Under the pieces are notes generated by a model that saw nothing but the letters and a program-made list of their open reading frames with translations, was not told the DNA's origin and made no database searches. A DNA stretch of 64,000 nucleotides from CAVVDT01 sp963747005 (GTDB lineage Bacteria; Pseudomonadota; Alphaproteobacteria; Rhizobiales; Aestuariivirgaceae). The position numbers and the translations under genes are program-made. Shown here one piece after another: positions 27,628 to 36,756 of this stretch (position 1 is the first letter of the stretch; every line of letters begins with the position of its first letter). Location of the stretch: contig CAVVDT010000005.1 of the NCBI GenBank assembly GCA_963747005.1, forward strand, positions 1 through 64,000, in the 5' to 3' direction.

Positions 27628-28221
27628 TTACTGAAAGACGTAGACAGGCGCGCCGATCCGGACCCGGTTATAGAGGTCGATCACGTCGGCATTCTTCATG
27701 CGGATGCACCCCGATGACACCTCGTGGCCGATGGATGCGTCCTGGTTGGTGCCATGGATGCGATAGAGGGTGCCGCCGATATAGAGGGCGCGGGCGCCGA
27801 GCGGATTGTTGGGGCCGCCATCAAGCTCGTCGGGCAGGAACCGGCCCTCAGCGCGGGCCCGCTCGATCATGTCGGCGGGTGGCGTCCAGCTTGGCCATCT
27901 GGCCTTGCGCACCACCTTCGAGGTGCCTGACCACTGATAGCCCTGCTTGCCGACGCCGACCGGGTAGCTCAGCGCCTTGCCGTCGCCCAGCACCAGATAA
28001 AGGCGGCGTTCGGGCGTCGAGACGATGATGGCACCCGGTGGATATTTGGCCGCATCGGCATAGGCGACCTCGTGGCGCGGTTGCGCGGCGGAGGTCTGCC
28101 GGGCGGGACTGAAGAGGCACTGCAGAAGACTGGCGCAACCGCCGTCGCGAGCAGCCTCGGCTGTTCCGGCGCCCAACGGCAGCGTCATCAAAATCACAAC
28201 CCGAAGCAACAGACGGCGCAT
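27628..28221 (-). CDS. L,D-transpeptidase (YkuD domain)
   Basis: 197 aa from ATG 28221. Signal peptide (LLLRVVILMTLPLGAGTAEA) directs it to the periplasm. The YkuD catalytic motif HEVSSGCIRMKNADVIDLY contains the nucleophile Cys; IIVSTPERRLYLVLGDGKAL and YRIHGTNQDASIGHEV are typical upstream strands with the conserved His. These enzymes make 3-3 peptidoglycan cross-links or attach proteins to peptidoglycan. It lies downstream of speE on the same strand with a 132-bp gap. Confidence 0.93.
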   Translation of the reverse strand: MRRLLLRVVILMTLPLGAGTAEAARDGGCASLLQCLFSPARQTSAAQPRHEVAYADAAKYPPGAIIVSTPERRLYLVLGDGKALSYPVGVGKQGYQWSGTSKVVRKARWPSWTPPADMIERARAEGRFLPDELDGGPNNPLGARALYIGGTLYRIHGTNQDASIGHEVSSGCIRMKNADVIDLYNRVRIGAPVYVFQ

Positions 28222-28353
28222 GGTTCCCAATCCGAATGAGCAAATTGGCTACCATTCCTAAACCATGTGCATTGCCGAAAGGTGAACTGGGCTACCGACC
28301 GCACAGTGTCATCTTGAGGTGCCCGAAGGCTGCAATATGCCGCCATGGAAGCG

Positions 28354-29262
28354 CTACCTGCCTGCCTCCTTCAGCCCCGCCTCCACCACTTCGGCGATGA
28401 ACGCCGGCAAGGCAAAGGCAGCGCCGTGCAGTTGGGGGGTATAGTAGCGGGTCTTGAGACCTGCGTCTGCAAAGCGCGCCTTCAGGGTTGCCAGCGAAAC
28501 GCCCCGCAAGCCCTTATCGTCGGTGCCCCAGCCCAACGCCATGAAGCCGCCGACATAGGTCGGAACCACGGCCAGATAGCAGCCGGCATCGGCGAACAAC
28601 CTGGCAAAATTGTAGACAGTGTTCTTCAGTTCGTCCGCCTGGAAGAACGGCACCCCGTTCTGGGTGAGCAACACCCCGCCCGGTTTGAGCAGGCGCTTGC
28701 AGTCGGCATAGAAATCCCTGGTGAACAGCACCTCGCCCGGCCCGATGGGATCGGTCGAATCGATGACAACGAGGTCGAATCGATCACTCGACCTGGCAGC
28801 AAAGTCCTTGCCATCCGCCACCACGAGGTGAAAGCGGGGATCGTCGAAGCAGCCCCGGTGCAGCGCCTGCCAGTGGGTTTTGGCAAAGTCGATGACGCCG
28901 GGATCGATCTCGACCATGACAAGTCGCTCGATGCCGCGATGCTTGAGAACCTCTTCGGCGAGCCCGCCGTCACCGCCGCCGACGATGAGCACGTCCTTGA
29001 CGTTGCCGTGGGCGAGGATGGGCAGATGGCTCAACATCTCGTGATAGACGTATTCATCCGCCGTCGTCACCTGGGTCACGCCGTCGAGCGCCATCAGACG
29101 GCCGAAGCCGACGGTATCGACGACGATGAGGCGCTGGTGGGGGGTGTTGGAATCATAGACGACGTCCTTCACCTCATATGAGGTGCGAAAGCCCTCATGC
29201 AGGGTCTCGGTGTACCAGACCCGGCCGTCGGCATCGGTGGTGAGGTTGACGTTGGCGCCCAT
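28354..29262 (-). CDS. speE: Polyamine aminopropyltransferase (spermidine synthase)
   Basis: 302 aa. It transfers the aminopropyl group of decarboxylated SAM to putrescine. Signatures: QRLIVVDTVGFGRLMALDGV, DEYVYHEMLSHLPILAHG, VLIVGGGDGGLAEEVLKH (nucleotide-binding GGGDGG) and FDLVVIDSTDPIGPGEVLF with the catalytic Asp. Full length for the family. speD lies 86 bp upstream on the same strand, forming the classic speDE operon. Confidence 0.96.
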   Translation of the reverse strand: MGANVNLTTDADGRVWYTETLHEGFRTSYEVKDVVYDSNTPHQRLIVVDTVGFGRLMALDGVTQVTTADEYVYHEMLSHLPILAHGNVKDVLIVGGGDGGLAEEVLKHRGIERLVMVEIDPGVIDFAKTHWQALHRGCFDDPRFHLVVADGKDFAARSSDRFDLVVIDSTDPIGPGEVLFTRDFYADCKRLLKPGGVLLTQNGVPFFQADELKNTVYNFARLFADAGCYLAVVPTYVGGFMALGWGTDDKGLRGVSLATLKARFADAGLKTRYYTPQLHGAAFALPAFIAEVVEAGLKEAGR

Positions 29263-29348
29263 GCCGGAGCCTCCTTCTTTGCGAATGGTGAAAACGGCAG
29301 CGGGGCCGCCTCGGCCCCGCCTTCACGGATGTCACCGGCGATGGCGCC

Positions 29349-29843
29349 TCAGGCGTCTTCGCCGCGCAGGATTTCCTTGACCCGCAAGGTTTCCGGGCGG
29401 AAAGCCTCGTTGAGCACATCGAGGCACAATTCAGGCCGGGCATCGCCGCACATGAACACATCGAGCGCCGCATAGCCGCGCTCCGGCCAGGTGTGGATGG
29501 AAATGTGGCTTTCGGCCAGAACCGCCACGCCCGAAACGCCGGAGTTGGGGGTGAAGTGATGCAAATGGATATGCAGCAGCGTCGCGCCGGCGGCGTCCAC
29601 GCAGGCCCGCATGGTCGATTCGATCAGGCCGATGTCATCGATGCCTGAAGCGCCCACCAGATCGACGATGAGATGGGTGCCGGCACACTCGATGCCGTTC
29701 CTGACGATAAAATGGTCCTTCGGCAGCCCGGGTTCGTAGGCCGAAACCTCGCCGTTCGTGTAGCTCAGGAAACCTTCCGTTTGGGCGGTGCTTGGGGCTG
29801 CCAAGTCCATCCCCAATTGGAAGAGGGCGCTATCTTCAATCAT
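29349..29843 (-). CDS. speD: S-adenosylmethionine decarboxylase proenzyme
   Basis: 164 aa from ATG 29843, preceded by a strong SD (GGGAGG); a longer frame begins at 29879. Prokaryotic SpeH/SpeD-type enzyme that self-cleaves between Glu111 and Ser112 in AVLAESHISIHTWPERGYAA to make the pyruvoyl cofactor; Cys132 in DVFMCGDA and the HLHHF histidines fit the active site. It provides the aminopropyl donor for SpeE just downstream. Confidence 0.94.
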   Translation of the reverse strand: MIEDSALFQLGMDLAAPSTAQTEGFLSYTNGEVSAYEPGLPKDHFIVRNGIECAGTHLIVDLVGASGIDDIGLIESTMRACVDAAGATLLHIHLHHFTPNSGVSGVAVLAESHISIHTWPERGYAALDVFMCGDARPELCLDVLNEAFRPETLRVKEILRGEDA

Positions 29844-30200
29844 GTTCGGGACCCTCCCCAACCAGCAGATGAATGTCACCCGGAACCAGTCCGGACACGC
29901 GAAAAAACCGGCTCACTCGAACCCCCTGCTTGTCACCTCCGGATCGGGTTCCGGAACCTTCCCCGCCCACCAGCAGCACGCACGCTGCCAGTTGTAGGAA
30001 CGGCTGCCGACCCTCGCGTCGGCAATGACAAGCCGGGCGATTCAGTGTGCCGGCTTGTAGGTGCGCATATAAGACGGGCGAGCGTAACAATCAATGATTT
30101 TTTGCAGGCGCGAACACCAACACTTTTAGCCTGGAAGGCCCGCCCTTTCGCCATGGCGCTAAAGGCGGCGACAAAGCGCGATCGCCGGGATCGATCATCG
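29844..30200. other. Non-coding gap upstream of speD
   Basis: About 360 bp between speD and the next minus-strand gene. Frames here overlap in both directions without domain content, and I support none. The speD promoter and perhaps a leader sequence should lie at 29844-30050. I see no clear riboswitch fold. Confidence 0.35.
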
Positions 30201-31604
30201 CTACGGTCCGACCTCACCAAGCACACGTGCCGAGCCCGCGGCGAGGCGCACTGAACCGGTATATTCCCGACCATCGAGATCGCGCCACTTGCGATCGCCG
30301 ATCGTCAGTTGGCCTGGAAATTTCGAGGGATTCACGATTGTCAGCACATGCTCGAAATGGCGCCAGTAGAGAATGCCATCGGACTGCATGGCCTCTTGCG
30401 GCCTGCCGGTCACGATAAACAGTTCGGGATAGGCCCTGGCGGGATCGGCACCTTCATTTGGTGACGTAAGCGCGAGGTAGGTGCGGTCGCCCTTGATCAG
30501 CAGATAGTTGGCGATCGACCACGACAGTGCCGCCTGCTCCCTGCCGTTCCCAGACGCAGGTGGATCGACATAATCTATGATGATCAACGGCTTGCCAGCC
30601 TTGATCAACCCTTCAAGGGTTGTCACGCGCGTCAGCCATGCGGCGCCGGTTTCCAAGGGTCCGGTGTTGCGTGCAAAGCCGTGTTCGTCAACGACGATGT
30701 CCAATGCCTGGGCTATCTTGAGGAATCCTTCCGGGTTCTGGGTGTGGAAATAGTCGTTTCCCGCCAGGCAGCGACCGGCCGCATGCACCCGCCGGCGCAG
30801 CCAGTTCAGCCAGTCCACCTGGTCGCCCGTAAAGCGCGCATCCCTTCGCTCACCAGTGTACATCCGCACGAATGCGCCATTGCGATAGACGCCGCAGGCG
30901 TGGAACTCGTTGATGCTGCCGAGGTTGTCGACCGCGACAGCGTCAAAGAGGCCCGAACCGAGCACCGAGGGATAGGTTACCGGCGCATGGCCCGGTGCCG
31001 GAAAGGCCGGCATCCTCGGCGCCAGTGGCGGGCTGCCGAGATTTGCCGCGAACAGGAAATCGCGCACCGCCGGGTTGGTGATATCGAGCGGAACCAAATC
31101 CGCGCTTTCCGCGGAAAAGCACATATATGCGGGATTGTCGGGCCCGTTGCCGGTCGCCGGCTGCGCGCACAACGGGAGCTCGGGTACGCCGGGGCACCTG
31201 TACATCACCCAGTCGGGATGATGGCGGTGATACCACTGCAGGTTGCGGGAACCGGTGTAGCCATCGTCACCCGGCGCCGCGATATCGTGCCGGTGCGGAT
31301 TGGGATCGCGCGTTTCCGCCATGTATTTCATCGAATAGATGCCGGGCCTTCTGGCCCAACCCGGCCTGGAGAACTTGTCGGCCCAGATAATGTCATACCT
31401 GCCGTCGAGCACCGCCTTGTCCGGGATCCTGTTGATGAAAAGCTGAACGCGCCCGATGCGATCGGGCACCGCTGGCGGCAGCTTCGAGCATGCCGCTTCG
31501 ACGGCGCCGGAGGTGGCCGCGGCGACGCCGGCGGCCAGAACCAGGCCCAGGACCGCCCAGCCGGTGATTGTCCTGGCGGATAACGGGCTGACCTTCATGG
31601 GCAT
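30201..31604 (-). CDS. Exported glycoside-hydrolase-like protein (GHL-type)
   Basis: 467 aa with an N-terminal signal or anchor (TGWAVLGLVLAAGVAAATSG). The body resembles hypothetical glycosyl hydrolase families of TIM-barrel type: YDIIWADKFSRPGW, WYHRHHPDWVMYRC, VPLDITNPAVRDFLF, GLFDAVAVDNLG, LDIVVDEHGFARNTG, KPLIIIDYVDPP. The conserved acidic residues after beta strands (AVDN, VDEHG) would be the catalytic candidates. It starts 30 bp after the FkbH-like gene ends, so the two are one transcription unit. A role in trimming an extracellular polysaccharide is inferred from context only. Confidence 0.55.
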   Translation of the reverse strand: MPMKVSPLSARTITGWAVLGLVLAAGVAAATSGAVEAACSKLPPAVPDRIGRVQLFINRIPDKAVLDGRYDIIWADKFSRPGWARRPGIYSMKYMAETRDPNPHRHDIAAPGDDGYTGSRNLQWYHRHHPDWVMYRCPGVPELPLCAQPATGNGPDNPAYMCFSAESADLVPLDITNPAVRDFLFAANLGSPPLAPRMPAFPAPGHAPVTYPSVLGSGLFDAVAVDNLGSINEFHACGVYRNGAFVRMYTGERRDARFTGDQVDWLNWLRRRVHAAGRCLAGNDYFHTQNPEGFLKIAQALDIVVDEHGFARNTGPLETGAAWLTRVTTLEGLIKAGKPLIIIDYVDPPASGNGREQAALSWSIANYLLIKGDRTYLALTSPNEGADPARAYPELFIVTGRPQEAMQSDGILYWRHFEHVLTIVNPSKFPGQLTIGDRKWRDLDGREYTGSVRLAAGSARVLGEVGP

Positions 31605-31634
31605 GACCTTACGGGACTACGAGTAATCCGACGG

Positions 31635-33602
31635 TCAGACATTCGACGTGGGCCGCGTGGCCAGGGCCCGCCCGCCGCTCGCTGTTTGCTCGATATTGCC
31701 CGGCGCGGCTTCCGCCGCGATCGTGAAAGGCAGTTCGGGACGTCTATATCGGCCGAGATCGAACTCGTAACTTCGAACACCGTCGGCGTCTTCCCTGATC
31801 AGATGGAAGTCGAGCTTGTCGTAGTGGTCGCGCACCATGCCGTTCTTGCCAGTGGGGCGGTATGTGCCGAACAACCTGGTGATGCCAACACCCGCGGCGG
31901 CGTCAGCGATATGGCGCAGCATGGCCTCCTCGACACGCCGGCCGAGGACACGGCAACTCATGAGCCAGGTATCGATCTCCCAGCCAGCGTTCCCCTCCTC
32001 CTGCAGCGGCCGGCAGATGGTGACGCCGATCATGCCAAGATCACCGAAGCGATCGGCAAGCCGCACCTGGGTGGTGTGAACGTGTGAATCGTCCTGAAAG
32101 GCCGCAATCTCGGCCTCGGTGTAGCGCCGGGTGGTGAGATTGAACTGGTTGGTCTTGTTGACGAGCTGTGCGATGCGCTGGCGGCCGACGGTGTCGAAGG
32201 GCCCGAAGCTGGCGCGCATCTCCAGCGACGACAGGTAATCGCCCAGATCGCGCGACCTGGCCAGGACATCGGCACGCCGGGCGTTGGCGGCGTAGGAATC
32301 GACGCGGATGAGGTCGTCGTTGGAGAACGAGACCGCCTCGAAATAACCAGCGGCCGCAAGGCATGGTGCATACCAGTTGGGGTCAGATGGCAATTCGGGC
32401 ACGGCAACGGCTGGCAGCGCGGCGCGCAACTCAGCCCGTTCGGCCGGATTGTCATCGAGCATGACCAAGGCGTCAATCCCGATGTTCAGTTCTGCTGCTA
32501 TGGCCTCAAGGTTGCTGGCCTTGTCAATCCAGTTGGCCTGGAAGACCGCAATGTCGGCCTCGCCGAGGAGCATATCGGGATGCTCCCTGAACGGGCGACG
32601 GGCCACCTCGTCATCGTTCTTGGAGACGACCGCGAGCATGATCCCGCGGCCGCGCAAATCCTTGGCCAGTTGTTGCACGCTCAGGAAAGCCTCGCCAACA
32701 GGGGAGCCCTGGCCGATCTTTATCCCTTCCAGCCCATCGTCGCCGATCACGCCGCCCCAGCAGGTATTGTCGAGGTCCAGCACCAGGCACTTGCGCGACT
32801 TGCCGCGAATGGCCGCCACGAGCCGGCCCACATGATCGGCATACAAGCTGGCGCAACGGGCCGAGAACGGCAGCTTGAATGACGCCCATTGCACCGGATC
32901 GAACCACTCCTGAGTGCCGGCAGCCGAAGCAATGGCGTCGACGTCGAGCAGATAGTTGCCGGCCCGGGCCGCCATGGCAATGATGCGGCGGTTCGCCTCG
33001 CTGATCATGGCTGAAACCGAACCGGCAACGCGCTGGTCGTAGCTGCCGAAAAGCCCCAGCGGTGGTCTCGCCAGGGTCTGCAGAATGACCGCTGCTCCAC
33101 TGTTGCTCCTGTAGGCATCAACTGTCGTCTGCAGCCGGTCCATCGCGGCGGCGATCTGTGTTTCGGCATCGCCGGCGAGCGCCGGCCTGTCGATCTGCAG
33201 CCAGCGATGATCGAGCGCAAGCAGAACGGCGTCGGGGCGGGCTCCATTGACGAGGGAGGCCGGGTCCAACGCCTGCTGCATGACCTGGTCATAGGCCGGC
33301 ACGACCAGGTCGAGCGCAATGCCGTGGCGTGCAGCTGCCGCCGGCATGCAATCGCTCAAGGTGTCGGTGGTGGCATTGCTCACGAATGCGAGCTTGAAAG
33401 CTGCAAGCGGCGTCAGGTCAGCCTTCGACCGGCAGCGGGCTATCGCGCGGCTCAGGCTGGCCGACTGCAGGGATGAAAGCGCATGGGTGGCAAGAGACTG
33501 AATGGCGGCACCGACAGGCCCCTCAGCGCGCGCCAGTTCACGGCAGCGGGAACCGAAATCGGCCGGCGGCTGCGGCAACCAGGGCAGATCCGCATGACGC
33601 AT
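31635..33602 (-). CDS. FkbH-like HAD-superfamily enzyme (glyceryl-carrier type)
   Basis: About 655 aa from ATG 33602. N-terminal domain (about 50-250) resembles the SGNH-like part of FkbH proteins. The HAD-IIIC phosphatase domain has CLVLDLDNTCWGGVIGDDG (DxDNT plus the Cys-Trp-Gly typical of FkbH), AVVSKNDDEVARRPFREHP and ALVMLDDNPAERAELR. The C-terminus is GNAT-like: QLVNKTNQFNLTTRRYTEAE, RLADRFGDLGMIGV, IDTWLMSCRVLGRRVEEAML. Known FkbH enzymes dephosphorylate 1,3-bisphosphoglycerate and load a glyceryl unit on an acyl carrier protein. An ACP gene is 1.8 kb away in the same locus, supporting that role. It is divergent from the MaoC-SDR gene. Confidence 0.85.
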   Translation of the reverse strand: MRHADLPWLPQPPADFGSRCRELARAEGPVGAAIQSLATHALSSLQSASLSRAIARCRSKADLTPLAAFKLAFVSNATTDTLSDCMPAAAARHGIALDLVVPAYDQVMQQALDPASLVNGARPDAVLLALDHRWLQIDRPALAGDAETQIAAAMDRLQTTVDAYRSNSGAAVILQTLARPPLGLFGSYDQRVAGSVSAMISEANRRIIAMAARAGNYLLDVDAIASAAGTQEWFDPVQWASFKLPFSARCASLYADHVGRLVAAIRGKSRKCLVLDLDNTCWGGVIGDDGLEGIKIGQGSPVGEAFLSVQQLAKDLRGRGIMLAVVSKNDDEVARRPFREHPDMLLGEADIAVFQANWIDKASNLEAIAAELNIGIDALVMLDDNPAERAELRAALPAVAVPELPSDPNWYAPCLAAAGYFEAVSFSNDDLIRVDSYAANARRADVLARSRDLGDYLSSLEMRASFGPFDTVGRQRIAQLVNKTNQFNLTTRRYTEAEIAAFQDDSHVHTTQVRLADRFGDLGMIGVTICRPLQEEGNAGWEIDTWLMSCRVLGRRVEEAMLRHIADAAAGVGITRLFGTYRPTGKNGMVRDHYDKLDFHLIREDADGVRSYEFDLGRYRRPELPFTIAAEAAPGNIEQTASGGRALATRPTSNV

Positions 33603-33721
33603 GTAGATGATACTCCGATGCCGGCATGAAACTTGGTATACCACGGAATAGGTGATCCGCTCATTCGGCGCAAGTTGACGGTCGGCGGGCCGACACTGCA
33701 CCCGCCGTCCAGCGCTGTTGC

Positions 33722-35239
33722 ATGACCATGCCAGCGCACGGACATGCGTTTACAAACAATAACCCGTATGCCAATGACCGTCTTGCGCCAATGCTTCGCG
33801 ACCACGATACAATGTCCAGCCTTTCCATATCGTCTGCCGAAAGTCGCCGATTTGCCGACTTTTCAAAGGATCGCAATCCGATACATATCGACGCTCAGGC
33901 CGCGCGGCTGTCGCATTTCGGTCAGCCGATCGTGCATGGCCTGCATACGGTCCTGGCGGCGCTGGAGGCACATCTTGCTGCCTCGGACGCGGCGACGGCC
34001 GGCCAACTGCAGCACTTGTCGGTGCAGTTGCCACAGCCTGTCTATGCGGGAGATCACCTGACGGTGCGGGCCGAAGGCGGGCCTCATGGCAAGTGGCAGC
34101 TTCGCGTACAAACTGCAGGGACGACAGTGGCAATTCTTCGGCTGGTTACCTCCGGCAAGGACCTTGGGGCGGCCGGAAGCGATCAATTCGTTTCTACAGC
34201 AGGGGAATTCGCCGACGAGGCGAAATGCCGGCGTATCGACGAGGCCGGCCCGATCGAGGGTCGCATGTCCCTCGCCTGCGATATGGACCCGACCACCCTG
34301 TTCCCGCGCACCTGTGCATGGCTCGGCCGCCGTAGCGTCGTGGGTCTGGCGCGCGTATCGACAATCATTGGCATGGAATGGCCGGGCCTCTATTCGGTCC
34401 TGTCGGAATTTTCTGTCCAGTTCGAGTCTGCGGGCCGCGGGTTCGCCGATCTCACATTCAAAGTGGACAACACAGATGACCGCTTCGGCCTGACCAGCGT
34501 CGCAGTGTCCGGACCCGACTTTACGGGCCACATCGGTGCCTTTTTTCGCCCCGAGCCGCCGGAGCAGCCCAGCTATGCCGCGCTCAAGGCCGCGGTGACG
34601 GAAAGCGAGTTCGCGGGCCATCGATCAGTGGTGATCGGAGGCAGCCGGGGCCTGGGCGAAATTTCGGCAAAGCTGCTGGCGGCCGGCGGCGGCCTTCCGA
34701 TCGTGACATTCCGGCATGATGCCCTCCGGGCCCGCAACATCGCGTCAGAGATCAGACAGGGTGGCGGTGATTGCATGGTCGAACCGCTCGACGTGACCAG
34801 CACCGACCAGGTAGCAGAACTGTTCGCCAGCATCGAGCCTGTCAATTCGCTCTTATACTATGCGACGCCGAAGATCTTCCGGAGACGGGGGCCGCGCTTT
34901 TCCTATCCGCTCTGCCAGGAGTTTCTGTCCTACTACGTCGAGCATTTCACTAATTGCATCGAGGCTGCCATTGAACGCACACCGCACCGGATAACTGCGT
35001 TTTATCCTTCGACGATCGCCCTCGACACACCCCTGGAAGCATTGGCCGAATATTCGGTGGCCAAGGCGGCAGGCGAGGCCGCATGCGCCAACATGGCGTT
35101 GCGGACCAAGCACCTGCGGGTCATTATCGAACGCCTGCCACGGATGTTGACCGAACAGACGAATTCGATCATGCGAAGTGCGGCGGCCGACCCCGTCACG
35201 GTGCTGTTGCCGATCATCCGAGCCATTGTCAACTCATGA
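33722..35239 (+). CDS. MaoC-like hydratase fused to short-chain dehydrogenase
   Basis: 505 aa from ATG 33722; ATG 33791 or 33812 are also possible because the hot-dog domain begins near SLSISSAESRRFADFSKDRN. The N-terminal half is a MaoC/hydratase-2 type domain with DRNPIHID (catalytic Asp-His), HFGQPIVHGLHTVLAALE. A second hot-dog-like part spans about 170-280. The C-terminal half (about 290-505) is an SDR with HRSVVIGGSRGLGEISAKLL (TGxxxGxG-type) and YSVAKAAGEAACAN (YxxxK). This fusion could reduce and dehydrate, or hydrate, a carrier-bound acyl chain. The ACP gene follows 132 bp downstream on the same strand. Confidence 0.8.
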   Translation: MTMPAHGHAFTNNNPYANDRLAPMLRDHDTMSSLSISSAESRRFADFSKDRNPIHIDAQAARLSHFGQPIVHGLHTVLAALEAHLAASDAATAGQLQHLSVQLPQPVYAGDHLTVRAEGGPHGKWQLRVQTAGTTVAILRLVTSGKDLGAAGSDQFVSTAGEFADEAKCRRIDEAGPIEGRMSLACDMDPTTLFPRTCAWLGRRSVVGLARVSTIIGMEWPGLYSVLSEFSVQFESAGRGFADLTFKVDNTDDRFGLTSVAVSGPDFTGHIGAFFRPEPPEQPSYAALKAAVTESEFAGHRSVVIGGSRGLGEISAKLLAAGGGLPIVTFRHDALRARNIASEIRQGGGDCMVEPLDVTSTDQVAELFASIEPVNSLLYYATPKIFRRRGPRFSYPLCQEFLSYYVEHFTNCIEAAIERTPHRITAFYPSTIALDTPLEALAEYSVAKAAGEAACANMALRTKHLRVIIERLPRMLTEQTNSIMRSAAADPVTVLLPIIRAIVNS

Positions 35240-35371
35240 GGGGTCGATACATCATTGCTTACCAGGGGCTTCTTCGCTGCTACGGGTTTCGCGGTTATAG
35301 CTTGCGGTCGATCATGGGTCGCAATTCCGTGCTTGAAAGAAGAATTATTGCCCTCAGACAAGGAATAAAAG

Positions 35372-35626
35372 ATGAAGCGTGATCAAATTCTTGCCACCGT
35401 TACACTTATTATGCAGGATTTGCTGGATGACGAAAACATTCAATTGGCCGACGCGACAACTGCCAGTGACGTCGAATTATGGGACAGTGTTGTTCATGTG
35501 AAACTCATGATTGCTATTGAATCGCGATATAATATCCGTTTTGACACTGATGAACTTACATCTTCTGAAACCATAGGTGAATTGATTGATATGATCGAAA
35601 GCAAATGTAATATTGCATTGAAATAG
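35372..35626 (+). CDS. Acyl carrier protein
   Basis: 84 aa, start ATG 35372 with SD AAGGA. The phosphopantetheine site is Ser39 in ELWDSVVHVKLMIAIE, embedded in the acidic four-helix ACP pattern (ESRYNIRFDTDELTSSETIG, then LIDMIESKCNI). It differs from housekeeping AcpP (DSL replaced by DSV, no GADSLD). The gene is A/T-rich unlike its neighbours. With the FkbH-like enzyme and the MaoC-SDR protein it probably serves a dedicated small-molecule or surface-glycan pathway. Confidence 0.9.
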   Translation: MKRDQILATVTLIMQDLLDDENIQLADATTASDVELWDSVVHVKLMIAIESRYNIRFDTDELTSSETIGELIDMIESKCNIALK

Positions 35627-35779
35627 CTTTATATTTACAATAAATACGACGTATTACTTTTTAAAATAAAAAATTTATAAAATATTCTTAATGCAATAGC
35701 GAGACCTGTGCGCGGGTAGTGCTGGACTTCTGCCTAAACCTCTGATTCATGGCGACTATCGAGGTGGCGGAGAGAGGCA

Positions 35780-35943
35780 ATGGTGCATCGTGTTATCGGT
35801 CAGGAAGAGCTTGGTCTTGTTGCGGTTGCGAAGGCTCGATCATTGCTGGATGACCTCCACCAATTACTGGACTGGGCTGCGATCGCGCTTCTGCTGGGCC
35901 CTGTGCACGCGAGCGCGAAGGGTGAGGCGGTATGGCCGGGCAT
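35780..35943 (+). pseudogene. IS5-type transposase N-terminal fragment
   Basis: From ATG 35780: MVHRVIGQEELGLVAVAKAR, then LLDWAAIALLLGPVHASAKGEAVWPG. This matches the N-termini of IS5-family transposases (HKVIGQ..., GVHAAAKGEPAWP). The frame then runs into the antisense of another transposase, so the gene is cut at about 35930-35943. A terminal repeat may start near GAGACCTGTGCGCGGG at 35701. Confidence 0.75.
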
Positions 35944-36532
35944 CAGGATCGGTGGTCGAGGCATGGGTCTCGTTCGATCGCTTGCGGCCACGCAAGTCCG
36001 CCTCGCCATTGCGCCCGCCACCCGACGGCGGCTCCTCGCCGCCATCCCGCGGCTCGAAGCTCTTCATCGAGGCCCAGGCCTCGATCAGCGTGCCGTCAAC
36101 CGAGAAGTGCTCGCTGGACAGCAACCTCCTGACCCGCGGCCGCTCCAGCACGGCGTTCAGGAACTTCACGGCAATACCGCCATCAAGCAGCCGGTCGCGT
36201 TTCTTCGAAAACGTCGAGTGATCCCACGCCGCATCATCAACGCCGATCCCGACAAACCAGCGGAACAGAAGATCGTATTCCCGCCGCTCCATCAACTGCC
36301 GCTCCGAGCGGATCGAATAGAACGCCTGCGGCAGCATGGCCCGCAGCAGCTTCTCCGGCGCAATCGACGGCCGACCGATACGCGCATACAGCCCCGTGAA
36401 CTCCCCCGTCAGCGCAGCCAGCGCCTCGTTCACGATCGACCGGATCGCCCGCAGCGGGTGGTCCCGCAGAACCCGAGCCTCCAGGTCAACATAGCTGAAA
36501 AGCTCAGCCGACCGATCATCCCCGCCCTTCAC
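35930..36532 (-). pseudogene. IS5/IS1182-type transposase, C-terminally truncated
   Basis: From ATG 36532 the product starts MKGGDDRSAELFSYVDLEAR and shows the DUF772-like block GRPSIAPEKLLRAMLPQAFY, DHSTFSKKRDRLL and the hallmark KRSNETHASTTDPDARPYR. Immediately after, sequence identity to the family ends where the opposite-strand IS5 fragment begins, so about half of the DDE domain is missing. The other element end is probably near CAACAGCCTG (36602-36611). Confidence 0.8.
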
Positions 36533-36600
36533 GACTTACCCTCCCGATCTTCCATCCAAAGAGTGAATCACAACCCAAGCCCAGTCGCGAGGCCCCTTTT

Positions 36601-36756
36601 TCAACAGCCTGCCAGTGGTCGATCAGTCGTGGCAGCCTTTTCCACCTTGAAGTGGTAGGCCGCCGCGTACTGATTCATGGTGAAGGCAATGAACTCGTAA
36701 AGTGCCAGCTTCACGTTAGGCGGGAGGTCACCAAATGTGGAGCTCTCGACCTTCAT
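36601..36756 (-). pseudogene. 5' fragment of an unknown gene cut by an IS
   Basis: From ATG 36756 a good frame gives MKVESSTFGDLPPNVKLALY, EFIAFTMNQYAAAYHFKVEK, AATTDRPLAGC and stops at 36601-36603, exactly where the insertion-sequence end (TTGAAAAA-type sequence) begins. The 51 residues look like a real N-terminus but I cannot name the family. The remainder of the gene is missing. Confidence 0.45.
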
